In this document: positions 26,225 to 35,301 of the stretch, in pieces
Position numbering within the stretch: position 1 is the first letter of the stretch
Layout: the number at the start of each line of letters is the position of its first letter
From: Hanstruepera neustonica
Lineage (GTDB): Bacteria > Bacteroidota > Bacteroidia > Flavobacteriales > Flavobacteriaceae
NCBI RefSeq assembly: GCF_002895005.1
Contig: NZ_POWF01000002.1
Coordinates: forward strand, 248,001-312,000
Direction: 5' to 3'
DNA: 64,000 nt
Program-made: the position numbers and the translations under genes
The notes under the pieces: generated by a model
Told to the model about the DNA's origin: nothing
Database searches by the model: none
The model's input: the letters and a program-made list of their open reading frames with translations, nothing else

Positions 26225-28465
26225 TTATTTTATTCTAAATCGTAATCCTGCATAATACATACTCCCAAAGATTGGACCATATACAAACGTGGTATCAAAA
26301 TTCGCTCCAAAAGGGTCATCAGCACCCAATATAGGATTATCCTGACGAACATTGGTAATATTCTCTCCTCCTAAATATACTTCAAATTTTGGAGAGAACA
26401 CTTTGGTTATTTGAACATTAAGGGTTCCTACTGTTGGAGAATTTTCAGGTAATTGATATTCGACTGGATTACTCAACGTTGAAGCGAAACGCTGTTCACC
26501 CAACCAATTAAAAGTTGCATCAAACTTCCATAAACCTCCTTTATCATTTAGATTGGTTTCATAACCCACATTGGCAAAAAATCGATGCTTTGGTGTTAAA
26601 GGCCGGATGTTTTCACCCGATTGATATCTAGTTTTGACATCATAAAATTTATACGCCAATCGCAAATCAAAACGCTCAAAGGCATTGTAGTTTAATTCCG
26701 TTTGAAAACTATTGGCATAACTTCCGTTTTTCAAATTATAGAAATTAATTTCTCTAGGGTTTTCCCAATCAACCACTACTTGGTTTTGGAAATCAGTTCT
26801 ATAAAAATCCACCGTTACATCTGCCTTTCTTCCAAAAAGATTGAATCCTTGCAAATAGGACACTCCATAGTTCCAGGCAATCTCTGGATCTAATCCATAA
26901 ATTTCACCGCCATTGGAATTAAAAATATTTATGTTTCTTGAAGTTGCAAATAGGCTTTGGTTTTCTGCAAATATATTTGCAGAACGTTTTCCGCGGCCAA
27001 ATGACGCTCGAAATGCCGATTTTTCCCAAGGTGTATAGCGAACGTGAAAACGTGGTGTTATAAAAAACCCGAGTTTATTATGGTTATCTACCCGAATTCC
27101 TGCAGTGAGATTTAATTTCTCTAAATTATCAAAATTATACTCAAAAAAAGCACCTACTGAATTCTCTGTACGTTCAAAGTCATTGGACACCACTAACTCA
27201 TCATAGTAGTCATAAGTAAAACTAACACCAGTCTTAATCTTGTGTCTTGAATCGCTTATTATGGAGTTGTATATAACGTTGGAATAAATACTGTTGTGCT
27301 CTATATTATATTCACGTAATCCAAAATAGGAATCCTGTTGGTGGTTACTTACTGCAAACTGTACGCCTAAACTTTGCCATGGTAACTCCGGATTTACATA
27401 ACCCATTTTGCCTGAAAAGTCAAATCGCTTGGTATCTATTTCGCTTCCCCAAGCATTGGCAGTCAACTTATCGGTTTCTGGATTAAAATCTAACTCACCC
27501 GTTTGCTTTTCATCAATCAAATACCTGACATTAAAAAAGCCTACAAACCCATTCTCTGCATCGGTATATTGCCATCTATTCATGACGTTGATTTGATTAT
27601 AAAGCGGTATATCCAAGAAACCATCATCATTGACGTCATGTTTTTTTTGATGGGTATTACCATGCAAGTATAGCCCTGTACTCCATCTATCACTAATTTT
27701 AGTATTTAAATGGGTATTCAGCTCTAGGCGCTCATTACTGGCTCCGTAAAGGTTTACAAAAAGCCTATCATCTTTAGTGGGTTTTTGAAGTTCAGCATTG
27801 ATTTGCCCTGCAATGCTCTCATAACCATTAACCACACTTCCCATACCTTTTGTTATTTGAATACTTTCCACCCATGTTCCTGGTGTAAAGGATAATCCAT
27901 AAGCCTGTGACGCTCCTCGAACCGTTGGAATATTCTCGGTAGCGATTAAGATATATGGACTTGTCAATCCCAACATCTTTATTTGACGTGTTCCTGTAAC
28001 AGCATCGGCAAAATTTACATCAATTGATGGATTGGTTTCAAAACTCTCTGACAGGTTGCAGCATGCTGCTTTTAACAATTCATCACTACTAACAGTCATG
28101 ATATTTTGAGCCTGTAAATAGGATTTTGCAGTAGCTTGTTTTCTAGAGGTAACAGTTACCTCATCAAGGGTGCTGGTACTTTGTAAAATATGACGAATTG
28201 GCTTTGGTTCTCTTATAGTCAAGGTATCCGTTTTATAACCCACATAACTTATTACCAGTTTATTGTAATCACTTTGGTATGGAATCGTAAATTTTCCATC
28301 AAAATCGGTTACATCACCTATCGTTGAGTTAAGCCAGTACACATTGGCTCCTGGCAAGGGCACTTCTTTATTTTCAGCATTAACTTCCACTATCTCACCA
28401 CTGATTTCAGTTTGTGAAAAAGAGAACAAAGGAAGCCATAACAGTATGATTAATATCCTTTTCAT
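26225..28465 (-). CDS. TonB-dependent receptor of the metal operon
   Basis: A 746-residue outer-membrane receptor: signal peptide, a carboxypeptidase-like beta-sandwich domain (GANVYWLNSTIGDVTDFDG), a plug domain (DELLKAACCNLSESFETNP, then the GMGSVVNGYESIAGQIN segment) and a C-terminal beta-barrel ending in the aromatic GLRFRIK strand. Such proteins import bound metals or other ligands using TonB energy. The AACCNLSESF box with two cysteines occurs in receptors found beside HMA proteins. Its start overlaps the stop of the HMA-MauE gene (ATGA), so the two are translationally coupled. Confidence 0.9.
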   Translation of the reverse strand: MKRILIILLWLPLFSFSQTEISGEIVEVNAENKEVPLPGANVYWLNSTIGDVTDFDGKFTIPYQSDYNKLVISYVGYKTDTLTIREPKPIRHILQSTSTLDEVTVTSRKQATAKSYLQAQNIMTVSSDELLKAACCNLSESFETNPSIDVNFADAVTGTRQIKMLGLTSPYILIATENIPTVRGASQAYGLSFTPGTWVESIQITKGMGSVVNGYESIAGQINAELQKPTKDDRLFVNLYGASNERLELNTHLNTKISDRWSTGLYLHGNTHQKKHDVNDDGFLDIPLYNQINVMNRWQYTDAENGFVGFFNVRYLIDEKQTGELDFNPETDKLTANAWGSEIDTKRFDFSGKMGYVNPELPWQSLGVQFAVSNHQQDSYFGLREYNIEHNSIYSNVIYNSIISDSRHKIKTGVSFTYDYYDELVVSNDFERTENSVGAFFEYNFDNLEKLNLTAGIRVDNHNKLGFFITPRFHVRYTPWEKSAFRASFGRGKRSANIFAENQSLFATSRNINIFNSNGGEIYGLDPEIAWNYGVSYLQGFNLFGRKADVTVDFYRTDFQNQVVVDWENPREINFYNLKNGSYANSFQTELNYNAFERFDLRLAYKFYDVKTRYQSGENIRPLTPKHRFFANVGYETNLNDKGGLWKFDATFNWLGEQRFASTLSNPVEYQLPENSPTVGTLNVQITKVFSPKFEVYLGGENITNVRQDNPILGADDPFGANFDTTFVYGPIFGSMYYAGLRFRIK

Positions 28466-29193
28466 GCGCTGTAGATTTTAAAAAGCATGATAATGGCCAT
28501 GACAATCATAATGCTATTCTCAATAAAGGTGGCTTTGGTCATTGGAAGTTTTAATGCTGTTCCTAAACAGGCGCACTGAATGACCTTTTTGTCCAACAAC
28601 GTTTTGGTCACTCCAAACGTGGTAATCCCTAAAATTACTAGAGTGATAATAAGCGCCAAAGTGATTTGAAAACGCATCAGAAACATGAGTCCCAAAACAA
28701 CTTCAATAAATGGATAAACCCAACCATAAGCAGGAACGACTTTAGCCAATGGGTCATACATTCTAAATGATTCTGGAAATCCTTTTAAATCCAATAGCTT
28801 AAAAAAGCTAAATACTATATAAAACAAGCCCATAAAATCAAGCATAAAATTACTCCAATCCATTGGGTTGTTATTTAGCAAGAAGGCTGTTATAATGATA
28901 TAACCAAAAATTAAAAACAAAGGAAACAATTGTTTTAAGTTTGATTTTTCCTCCATTTGTTGTGAGGTTGATGCAAAGACGTTTCGCTCCTTTTTTTCTG
29001 AAATCTGATATTTTTCCGATAAAGCATCTTGCAACGTTTTAGTTGCTATATGTTGTGACATCATGATTCGTGCTTCTTGAGCTTCTAAATCCACATGAAC
29101 TTCATCAACATAATATAAATTTTGTAAAGCACTTTCAACTTTTGCCTTACAATTATTACAGGTCATTCCTGTAACGGTATATGTATGTGTCAT
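28462..29193 (-). CDS. HMA domain fused to MauE/DoxX-like membrane domain
   Basis: A 243-residue fusion. Residues 1-65 are an HMA metal-binding domain with MTCNNC (Cys12, Cys15). The remainder has four to five transmembrane helices with a sequence like the MauE/methylamine-utilisation and DoxX-type membrane families, and a C-terminal CxC motif (QCACLG) near the membrane. The fusion suggests coupling of metal binding to a membrane thiol or redox step, which is inference. It sits between the HYC_CC_PP gene and the TonB receptor gene, and overlaps the latter by 4 bases. Confidence 0.85.
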   Translation of the reverse strand: MTHTYTVTGMTCNNCKAKVESALQNLYYVDEVHVDLEAQEARIMMSQHIATKTLQDALSEKYQISEKKERNVFASTSQQMEEKSNLKQLFPLFLIFGYIIITAFLLNNNPMDWSNFMLDFMGLFYIVFSFFKLLDLKGFPESFRMYDPLAKVVPAYGWVYPFIEVVLGLMFLMRFQITLALIITLVILGITTFGVTKTLLDKKVIQCACLGTALKLPMTKATFIENSIMIVMAIIMLFKIYSA

Positions 29194-29260
29194 TTTTATT
29201 TGATTTATTGATTGAACAATTAATTACCTATCCGTTTTAGCGGAGACTGTCCAAAAAAAA

Positions 29261-29674
29261 TCAAATTAAGAAAACTTGATCACGCACCTGAATGTCATAA
29301 ACCAAGTTGGGAGGAGAATAATCTTTATGAAGAATTTCTCTTTCAGTTAAATCTTCAAAAAGATCAAAATATGTATGTGAAAAGGCTACAAGAAAAACCT
29401 GTTGCTCAAACTCAATATCATCAAAAGTTTTGACTGTTAATTCGTCCTGACCTTTTATAACATCAGTGGTGTCTTTACAACAACTTTTTTTAGTCATCGA
29501 AGGCTGTTCTGCAGCGTCCATTTCCATACCACATTTTTGGACCTCGGAAAACACTGAAATGTCTACCAAAACATCACCACAAAAATGTTTTTCTACGGTA
29601 AATGATACTGTAGAGAATAGCACCAGTAATGCCATTAAAACAGAAAATACTTTATGTATGTATTGCTTTACCAC
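29261..29674 (-). CDS. HYC_CC_PP family protein
   Basis: A 137-residue exported protein of the Bacteroidota HYC_CC_PP family. It has a signal peptide or anchor and the family's cysteine pattern: an H-F-C motif (residues 30-32, standing for HYC), Cys48, a CC pair (65-66), and a PP pair near the C-terminus in DYSPPNLVYD. The family is usually found beside heavy-metal genes. The start codon is GTG at 29674. It is probably the first gene of the metal operon that ends at the HMA protein at 25853. Confidence 0.8.
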   Translation of the reverse strand: MVKQYIHKVFSVLMALLVLFSTVSFTVEKHFCGDVLVDISVFSEVQKCGMEMDAAEQPSMTKKSCCKDTTDVIKGQDELTVKTFDDIEFEQQVFLVAFSHTYFDLFEDLTEREILHKDYSPPNLVYDIQVRDQVFLI

Positions 29675-29731
29675 GATACAAATTTACAAAAAATAACAGC
29701 AACAGGTCTTACATTTAAAAAATGCTTAACA

Positions 29732-30160
29732 TTACTCGTGTTGCTTATAATAATAAAATGCCGGAATCAGCAATAGCAACAATAAGGGTTGGATTAAAAA
29801 ACGACGAATATTAAAAAACAAATAATAATCTTCTTGCCTAGGATTAATAACAAAGTAGAGATATAGAATTATCAATATTAAAAAGGCTATACCATAGAGT
29901 ATTGCTGAAAATCTAATAATACTCTTATCCTTGAATAGCACATAAAGTATACCCAAAGAAATAACCGTATTCATCACATAGCGTAAACTTGTGAAGGCCG
30001 TTAGCTTAAACACTTCACGCCTTGGCGAATCAATGTAGAGGTAATCATTTTTAAAAAACATTAAAAAGGGATCGTAGAACAAATGGTTTTCAAAAACGCG
30101 TATGAGTACTAATAATCCAAACAGCAGTAACAACCACACTATTTTTATGCTTGTTCTCAT
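29732..30160 (-). CDS. Exosortase F system-associated membrane protein
   Basis: A 142-residue membrane protein with about four transmembrane helices and a loop containing the motif RVFENHLFYDPF. It overlaps the xrtF gene by 4 bases (ATGA), and this pair with the same size and order is known as the exosortase F system in flavobacteria. No catalytic motif is visible. I infer that it assists XrtF. Confidence 0.8.
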   Translation of the reverse strand: MRTSIKIVWLLLLFGLLVLIRVFENHLFYDPFLMFFKNDYLYIDSPRREVFKLTAFTSLRYVMNTVISLGILYVLFKDKSIIRFSAILYGIAFLILIILYLYFVINPRQEDYYLFFNIRRFLIQPLLLLLLIPAFYYYKQHE

Positions 30161-30705
30161 TTGACTCGCTTAATATTTGAAAACCTATTGACCCATAACA
30201 CCCAAAGCAAACAAACCATCCCGTAAATAATACCCGGAAAAATAACCGTGTGCAAAATATCCTTTCGCCAGGGGTAGTGATAAAGACCTACTGCCAAAAT
30301 TACCACACGAAACAAATTGGCAATATAAATCAACACACTTCCAGCAAGAATGTATAAGAACGTTATTTTAAAATCTCCTGAAAACGCGATGATAAAGGAA
30401 ATGAACAAAATAATAACACTCGCGGAATTACAGCCTTCTATAATACGAGCAACGTATTTTTCATTAATTATTAATTTCAATGAAGCCTCGTCAGGATGCG
30501 GAATCACTTGAACCCTATAATCCAAATCATGAAGCAGGTCTGCACTTTGTTGTGCGACTATATAAGTGAAGTAATCCGGATAAAACCTTTCACCGGTAGA
30601 CCATTGTAAATAAAATTTGTAAGCAAAAGACAGTACAAAATAAACCAATAAAAATGTTAGGATAAATTTTATAACCGACTGATACTTCGCAAATAATTTC
30701 TTCAT
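30157..30705 (-). CDS. xrtF: Exosortase family protein XrtF
   Basis: Exosortases are membrane transpeptidase-like proteases that recognise a C-terminal sorting signal. The 182-residue protein has the family triad: Cys92 in EGCNSASV, Arg133 in NLFRVV and His152 in DILHTV, each close to a membrane helix. About six hydrophobic segments are predicted. Its size and its association with the small partner gene downstream fit the flavobacterial XrtF subtype. No obvious target protein with a matching sorting signal lies in the window. Confidence 0.9.
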   Translation of the reverse strand: MKKLFAKYQSVIKFILTFLLVYFVLSFAYKFYLQWSTGERFYPDYFTYIVAQQSADLLHDLDYRVQVIPHPDEASLKLIINEKYVARIIEGCNSASVIILFISFIIAFSGDFKITFLYILAGSVLIYIANLFRVVILAVGLYHYPWRKDILHTVIFPGIIYGMVCLLWVLWVNRFSNIKRVK

Positions 30706-30794
30706 TGAGCAATAAACTATTTGATGTTAAATTTATATAAAATGGCATATCAATATCATAGTATTTTAAATACTTTTACCAAAACTTTTGAACA

Positions 30795-31250
30795 ATGACG
30801 CTCCAAGAATTAAAACCTAAAATAACGCAAATAGTTTCCAGCAAAGGAACATCAGTAAATGATAAGTTATACGCCATATGCCAACTTTTGGAAAAAGAAG
30901 TTGCTTATTATAATTGGGTAGGATTCTACTTTAAAAATGGCGATAAAAATGAATTAAAATTAGGTCCATACGTTGGTGCACCGACTGACCATACTATTAT
31001 TCCTTTTGGGAAAGGTATTTGCGGTCAGGTAGCTGTCAGTAATAAAAATTTTGTAGTGCCAGATGTGTCGGCACAGGACAATTACATAGCATGTAGCATT
31101 ACTGTAAAAGCTGAAATTGTAATTCCCATTTTTGTAAATAGTGAAAACATTGGTCAAATAGATATTGACTCCAATACACCGGATCCATTCACTGAAGCTG
31201 ATGAGCGTTTTTTAGAGTTTGTTTGTAAAAAAGTAGCGTCTATTTTATAG
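30795..31250 (+). CDS. GAF domain protein, free-methionine-(R)-sulfoxide reductase-like
   Basis: A 151-residue single GAF domain. It aligns by motif with free-Met-R-sulfoxide reductase (MsrC): IPFGKGICGQVA, NYIACSITVKAEIVIP, and QIDIDSNTPDPFTEAD. In the E. coli enzyme three cysteines at 84, 94 and 118 work together. Here the last two are present at the same spacing (Cys76 and Cys100), while the first position is His66. Reductase activity is therefore uncertain. It is divergent from xrtF and lies 112 bases before purH. Confidence 0.8.
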   Translation: MTLQELKPKITQIVSSKGTSVNDKLYAICQLLEKEVAYYNWVGFYFKNGDKNELKLGPYVGAPTDHTIIPFGKGICGQVAVSNKNFVVPDVSAQDNYIACSITVKAEIVIPIFVNSENIGQIDIDSNTPDPFTEADERFLEFVCKKVASIL

Positions 31251-31309
31251 TTGTTAACAACTTTGCTCTTTAGTTAAAAAAACATGCGTTTTTGAAGCTT
31301 TTTTGGGTA

Positions 31310-31338
31310 TTGGTTTTTGATTGAATTAACTACTTTTG
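31310..31338 (+). promoter_or_regulatory. Promoter of purH
   Basis: TTG (31310-31312), 18 bases, then TACTTTTG (31331-31338) match the Bacteroidota -33/-7 consensus. The ATG of purH is at 31363. No purine riboswitch fold is evident. Confidence 0.6.
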
Positions 31339-31362
31339 CAGTCATATAACAACACTTCTATA

Positions 31363-32895
31363 ATGAGCAACAACAAAACCATTAAATCGGCACTGATTTC
31401 TGTATTTAGCAAAGAGGGTCTAGAGCCTATCGTTCGTGAATTAAACAATCTAAATGTTACTATTTATTCAACTGGTGGCACTGAAAAATTTATCAAGGAT
31501 TTAGGAATCAATGTGGTCCCTGTTGAGGAGGTCACTTCCTACCCTTCTATTTTGGGAGGCCGTGTTAAAACCTTACACCCAAAAGTATTTGGTGGCATTT
31601 TAAATAGGCAAAATAACGTTAGCGATGTAGCCGAATTGGTTGATTTTGATATTCCGCAGATTGACTTGGTCATTGTAGACCTTTATCCATTTGAGAAAAC
31701 TGTAGCTTCAGGTGCCAGCAATCAAGATATAATCGAAAAAATAGATATTGGTGGTATTTCATTAATTAGAGCAGCAGCCAAAAACTATGCTGATGTTGTT
31801 TGCGTTTCTTCAGTTGAAGATTATGCCGAATTTTTGGAGATTTTACAAATTAAAAAAGGAGAAACTTCAGAAGACGATAGAAAACGTTTTGCAGCAAAAG
31901 CATTTAATGTCTCCTCTCATTACGACTCTGCAATTTTCAATTATTTCAACTCCAATCTCGAAATTGCCAGCTTAAAAATCAGTGAAACCAATGGTCAAGT
32001 ATTGAGATATGGTGAAAACCCACATCAAAGAGGATTTTTCTTTGGAAACTTTGATGATATGTTCACCAAACTGCATGGAAAAGAGTTAAGTTATAACAAT
32101 CTTCTGGATGTCGATGCAGCCGTCACGCTCATGAATGAATTTAAAGGTGAAGAACCGGCCTTTGCTATATTAAAGCATAACAACGCCTGTGGTTTTGCTC
32201 AACGCGTAACTATTCACCAGGCTTATGTTGATGCCTTAGCTGGCGATCCTGTTTCGGCGTTTGGTGGTATTTTAATTGCCAATACCGAAATAGATGAAGC
32301 AACAGCCAATGAAATTCACTCTCTATTTTGCGAAGTAGTTATTGCGCCTTCTTTTTCGGATGATGCTCTAGAAATTTTAAAAGGTAAAAAGAACCGAATC
32401 ATTTTAGTTTTAAATGATATCGAACTTCCAAAAACCACTGTTAGAAGTTGTTTAAACGGCATATTGGTTCAAGATAGAGATAACGTTACGGACAGTATTG
32501 AAAATTTATCTCATGCCACAAACAATAAACCAACAAAAAGTGAGTTAGAGGATTTGATTTTTGCATCTAAAATTTGCAAACACACCAAATCTAATACCAT
32601 CGTTTTGGCAAAAAACAAACAATTATGCGCCAGCGGAACTGGACAAACTAGTCGTGTTGACGCACTGAACCAAGCTATTCACAAAGCGCAATCCTTTAAT
32701 TTTGATTTAAATGGAGCCGTAATGGCTAGTGATGCATTTTTTCCATTTCCAGATTGTGTAGAAATTGCCAATAACGCAGGAATTAAGGCTGTTATCCAAC
32801 CAGGAGGCTCTATTAAAGATCAATTAAGTATTGATTACTGTAACGATAATAATATTGCCATGGTATTTACTGGAACACGTCATTTTAAACATTAA
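31363..32895 (+). CDS. purH: Bifunctional AICAR formyltransferase / IMP cyclohydrolase
   Basis: PurH catalyses the last two steps of purine synthesis: formylation of AICAR and closure to IMP. The 510-residue protein has an N-terminal MGS-like cyclohydrolase domain (ALISVFSKEGLEPI, STGGTEKFI, GGRVKTLHPKV) and the C-terminal transformylase with RYGENPHQRG, LKHNNACGFA and the conserved VIQPGGSIKDQ. The start is the ATG at 31363; an earlier in-frame TTG lies inside the promoter box. It is transcribed toward mreB, 55 bases away. Confidence 0.97.
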   Translation: MSNNKTIKSALISVFSKEGLEPIVRELNNLNVTIYSTGGTEKFIKDLGINVVPVEEVTSYPSILGGRVKTLHPKVFGGILNRQNNVSDVAELVDFDIPQIDLVIVDLYPFEKTVASGASNQDIIEKIDIGGISLIRAAAKNYADVVCVSSVEDYAEFLEILQIKKGETSEDDRKRFAAKAFNVSSHYDSAIFNYFNSNLEIASLKISETNGQVLRYGENPHQRGFFFGNFDDMFTKLHGKELSYNNLLDVDAAVTLMNEFKGEEPAFAILKHNNACGFAQRVTIHQAYVDALAGDPVSAFGGILIANTEIDEATANEIHSLFCEVVIAPSFSDDALEILKGKKNRIILVLNDIELPKTTVRSCLNGILVQDRDNVTDSIENLSHATNNKPTKSELEDLIFASKICKHTKSNTIVLAKNKQLCASGTGQTSRVDALNQAIHKAQSFNFDLNGAVMASDAFFPFPDCVEIANNAGIKAVIQPGGSIKDQLSIDYCNDNNIAMVFTGTRHFKH

Positions 32896-32950
32896 TTTTA
32901 TTACATTTACGAGATAGACTTAATTAACCTCAAAAATTTACTTATAGCAC

Positions 32951-33979
32951 ATGGGATTTTTTGACTTCCTAACCGAGGAAATAGCAATAGATTTAGGAAC
33001 CGCCAACACATTGATAATTCATAATGATAAGGTTGTCGTAGATAGCCCTTCTATTGTTGCTCGTGATAGAGTTTCTGGTAAAATTATTGCAGCTGGTAAG
33101 GAAGCAAGTATGATGCAGGGAAAAACTCACGAAAACATCAAAACCATTAGACCATTGAAAGATGGTGTAATAGCCGATTTTGATGCTTCAGAGCAAATGA
33201 TCAGTATGTTCATTAAAAATATTCCTGCTCTCAAGAAGAAATTATTTCCACCATCACTTCGTATGGTTATTTGTATTCCTTCCGGTATCACTGAAGTAGA
33301 AATGCGTGCTGTTAAGGAAAGTGCTGAACGTGTTAATGGTAAGGAAGTCTATTTGATTCACGAACCTATGGCGGCGGCTATTGGTATTGGTGTTGACATT
33401 ATGCAACCAAAGGGAAACATGGTTGTTGATATTGGTGGTGGTACAACAGAAATCGCCGTAATTGCATTAGGTGGTATTGTTTGTGATAAATCCGTTAAGA
33501 TTGCCGGTGATGTGTTTACTAATGATATTATTTACTACATGCGAACACAGCACAATTTATATGTTGGTGAACGCACTGCCGAAAAAATAAAAATCCAAAT
33601 TGGGGCGGCAACTGAAGACTTGGAATTACCTCCTGAAGACATGAGCGTTCAAGGGCGTGACTTACTTACTGGAAAACCAAAACAAGTTTCCATTTCCTAT
33701 CGTGAAATTGCCAAGGCACTTGATAAATCCATACTTAGAATTGAAGATGCTGTTATGGAAACCTTATCGCAAACGCCTCCCGAATTAGCGGCTGACATTT
33801 ATAATACCGGTATTTATTTAGCCGGTGGAGGCTCCATGTTACGGGGATTGGATAAACGATTATCTCAAAAAACAGATTTACCAGTTTATATTGCTGAAGA
33901 CCCTTTACGAGCTGTTGTTCGAGGTACGGGAATTACACTAAAAAATCTATCTAAATACAAAAGCGTATTGATTAAATAG
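32951..33979 (+). CDS. mreB: Rod-shape determining protein MreB
   Basis: MreB is the actin-like filament that guides cell-wall growth along the cell side. The 342-residue protein shows the phosphate motif DLGTANTLI, the central GGGTTEIAVIA motif and the adenosine motif GGGSMLRGLD. The N-terminal FDFLTEEIAIDLG segment carries the usual membrane-facing region. It leads the compact cluster mreB-mreC-mreD-PBP2-rodA, a complete elongasome set. Confidence 0.98.
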   Translation: MGFFDFLTEEIAIDLGTANTLIIHNDKVVVDSPSIVARDRVSGKIIAAGKEASMMQGKTHENIKTIRPLKDGVIADFDASEQMISMFIKNIPALKKKLFPPSLRMVICIPSGITEVEMRAVKESAERVNGKEVYLIHEPMAAAIGIGVDIMQPKGNMVVDIGGGTTEIAVIALGGIVCDKSVKIAGDVFTNDIIYYMRTQHNLYVGERTAEKIKIQIGAATEDLELPPEDMSVQGRDLLTGKPKQVSISYREIAKALDKSILRIEDAVMETLSQTPPELAADIYNTGIYLAGGGSMLRGLDKRLSQKTDLPVYIAEDPLRAVVRGTGITLKNLSKYKSVLIK

Positions 33980-33989
33980 CTTTTAAATC

Positions 33990-34805
33990 ATGCAACAAAT
34001 AATCAACTTCTTTTTAAGAAACAAAACGTTTTTGTTGTATTTGTTTTTGCTCTTTTTATCAATAGTTTTTACCATACAATCCCATTCATATCATAGAAGT
34101 CGCTTTATTAATTCTGCCAATTTTTTAACTGGAGGAATTTATAATTCTGTCAACAATATTCAGTCCTTTTTCAATTTAAGAGAGCAAAACCAATTGCTTC
34201 AAGAAGAGAATAATTATCTGAAATCTATTTTATATAATGCTGATGGTAATCTTAAAAGTGCCTTTATTGATAGCACGAGATTTTATGGCAATTATAAATT
34301 TACCCCTGCTAGAATTATTAAAAACAGTTATGCATTAAACAACAATGTCTTAACCTTAAATAAAGGGGAAAAGGATAGCATAAAACAAGATTTTGGAGTT
34401 ATTACATCCAAGGGCATATTAGGAATTGTTGACAACACCAGCAACAAATATGCAACGGTACTTTCTATTCTAAACACCAATGTTAAAATTAGTGCCCAAT
34501 TAAAAAACACTAATCATTTTGGTTCGCTGGTTTGGGATACGAAGTCTCCAAATATGGTTCAATTGACCGAAATTCAAAAAATAGCACCTTTAAAAAAGGG
34601 TGACACCATAATAACTTCAGGACGTTCCATTATTTTTCCAAAGGGCATTCAAATTGGTACCATTGAAAGTTTTAAGCTTGATGATGCCGAAAATTTTTAC
34701 ACCATAAACGTGAAACTATTTAATGACATGACCGATATTGAATATGTTTATGTTATAGAAAATATCAACAGAGAAGAAATAAACGAGCTATTGAATAATG
34801 AATAA
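33990..34805 (+). CDS. mreC: Rod-shape determining protein MreC
   Basis: MreC links MreB to the periplasmic wall enzymes. The 271-residue protein has one N-terminal transmembrane helix (TFLLYLFLLFLSIVFTIQ), then a coiled coil (REQNQLLQEENNYLKSIL) and the C-terminal beta domain with DSIKQDFGVITSKGILGIVDN. The last 8 bases overlap mreD. Confidence 0.93.
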   Translation: MQQIINFFLRNKTFLLYLFLLFLSIVFTIQSHSYHRSRFINSANFLTGGIYNSVNNIQSFFNLREQNQLLQEENNYLKSILYNADGNLKSAFIDSTRFYGNYKFTPARIIKNSYALNNNVLTLNKGEKDSIKQDFGVITSKGILGIVDNTSNKYATVLSILNTNVKISAQLKNTNHFGSLVWDTKSPNMVQLTEIQKIAPLKKGDTIITSGRSIIFPKGIQIGTIESFKLDDAENFYTINVKLFNDMTDIEYVYVIENINREEINELLNNE

Positions 34806-35301
34806 TATAGTTTTTTCTTTTAGCATTCGGTTTATTGTACTCGTTTTGGTGCAGGTATTGATTTTAAACCATATTAATTTTTTAGGCAATATCAATCCAT
34901 ACCTCTACGTAATTTTCATTTGCCTGTTTCCAGTAAGCAATAACCGTTTGTTGTTTTTACTATTAAGTTTCTTATTAGGATTGACTGTTGATTTGTTTTC
35001 AGATTCGGGTGGTGTCCATGCAGCCGCTTCTGTCACAATAGCTTTTATAAGACCAGTTGTGTTGAAATTCTGTTTTGGATCGGTTTATGAACATCAAACC
35101 ATTAAGTTTAAAAATGTTGACTTTGGTGCTAAAACTATTTATTTTACCATTTTGGTTTTGGCGCACCATATTATCTTGTTCTCTCTGGAGATATTTAACT
35201 TATCGAAAATACTTTTGATACTTCAAAAAACGTTATTTTCAGGAATATTCACTATTTTATTGTGTCTGGTTACATCTATAATTTTTAGTAGAAAAACATA
35301 A
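34798..35301 (+). CDS. mreD: Rod-shape determining protein MreD
   Basis: A 167-residue protein with five to six transmembrane helices and an N-terminal segment LVQVLILNHINFLG typical of Bacteroidota MreD. It is poorly conserved in sequence, and the call rests on size, topology and its place between mreC and the PBP2 gene, overlapping both (8 bases and 1 base). MreD supports MreC and RodA in the elongation complex. Confidence 0.85.
   Translation: MNNIVFSFSIRFIVLVLVQVLILNHINFLGNINPYLYVIFICLFPVSNNRLLFLLLSFLLGLTVDLFSDSGGVHAAASVTIAFIRPVVLKFCFGSVYEHQTIKFKNVDFGAKTIYFTILVLAHHIILFSLEIFNLSKILLILQKTLFSGIFTILLCLVTSIIFSRKT

Noticed and set aside
31251-31362. Purine riboswitch before purH
   Set aside because: The leader is short and shows a -33/-7 promoter close to the ATG, with no aptamer-like three-way fold visible.
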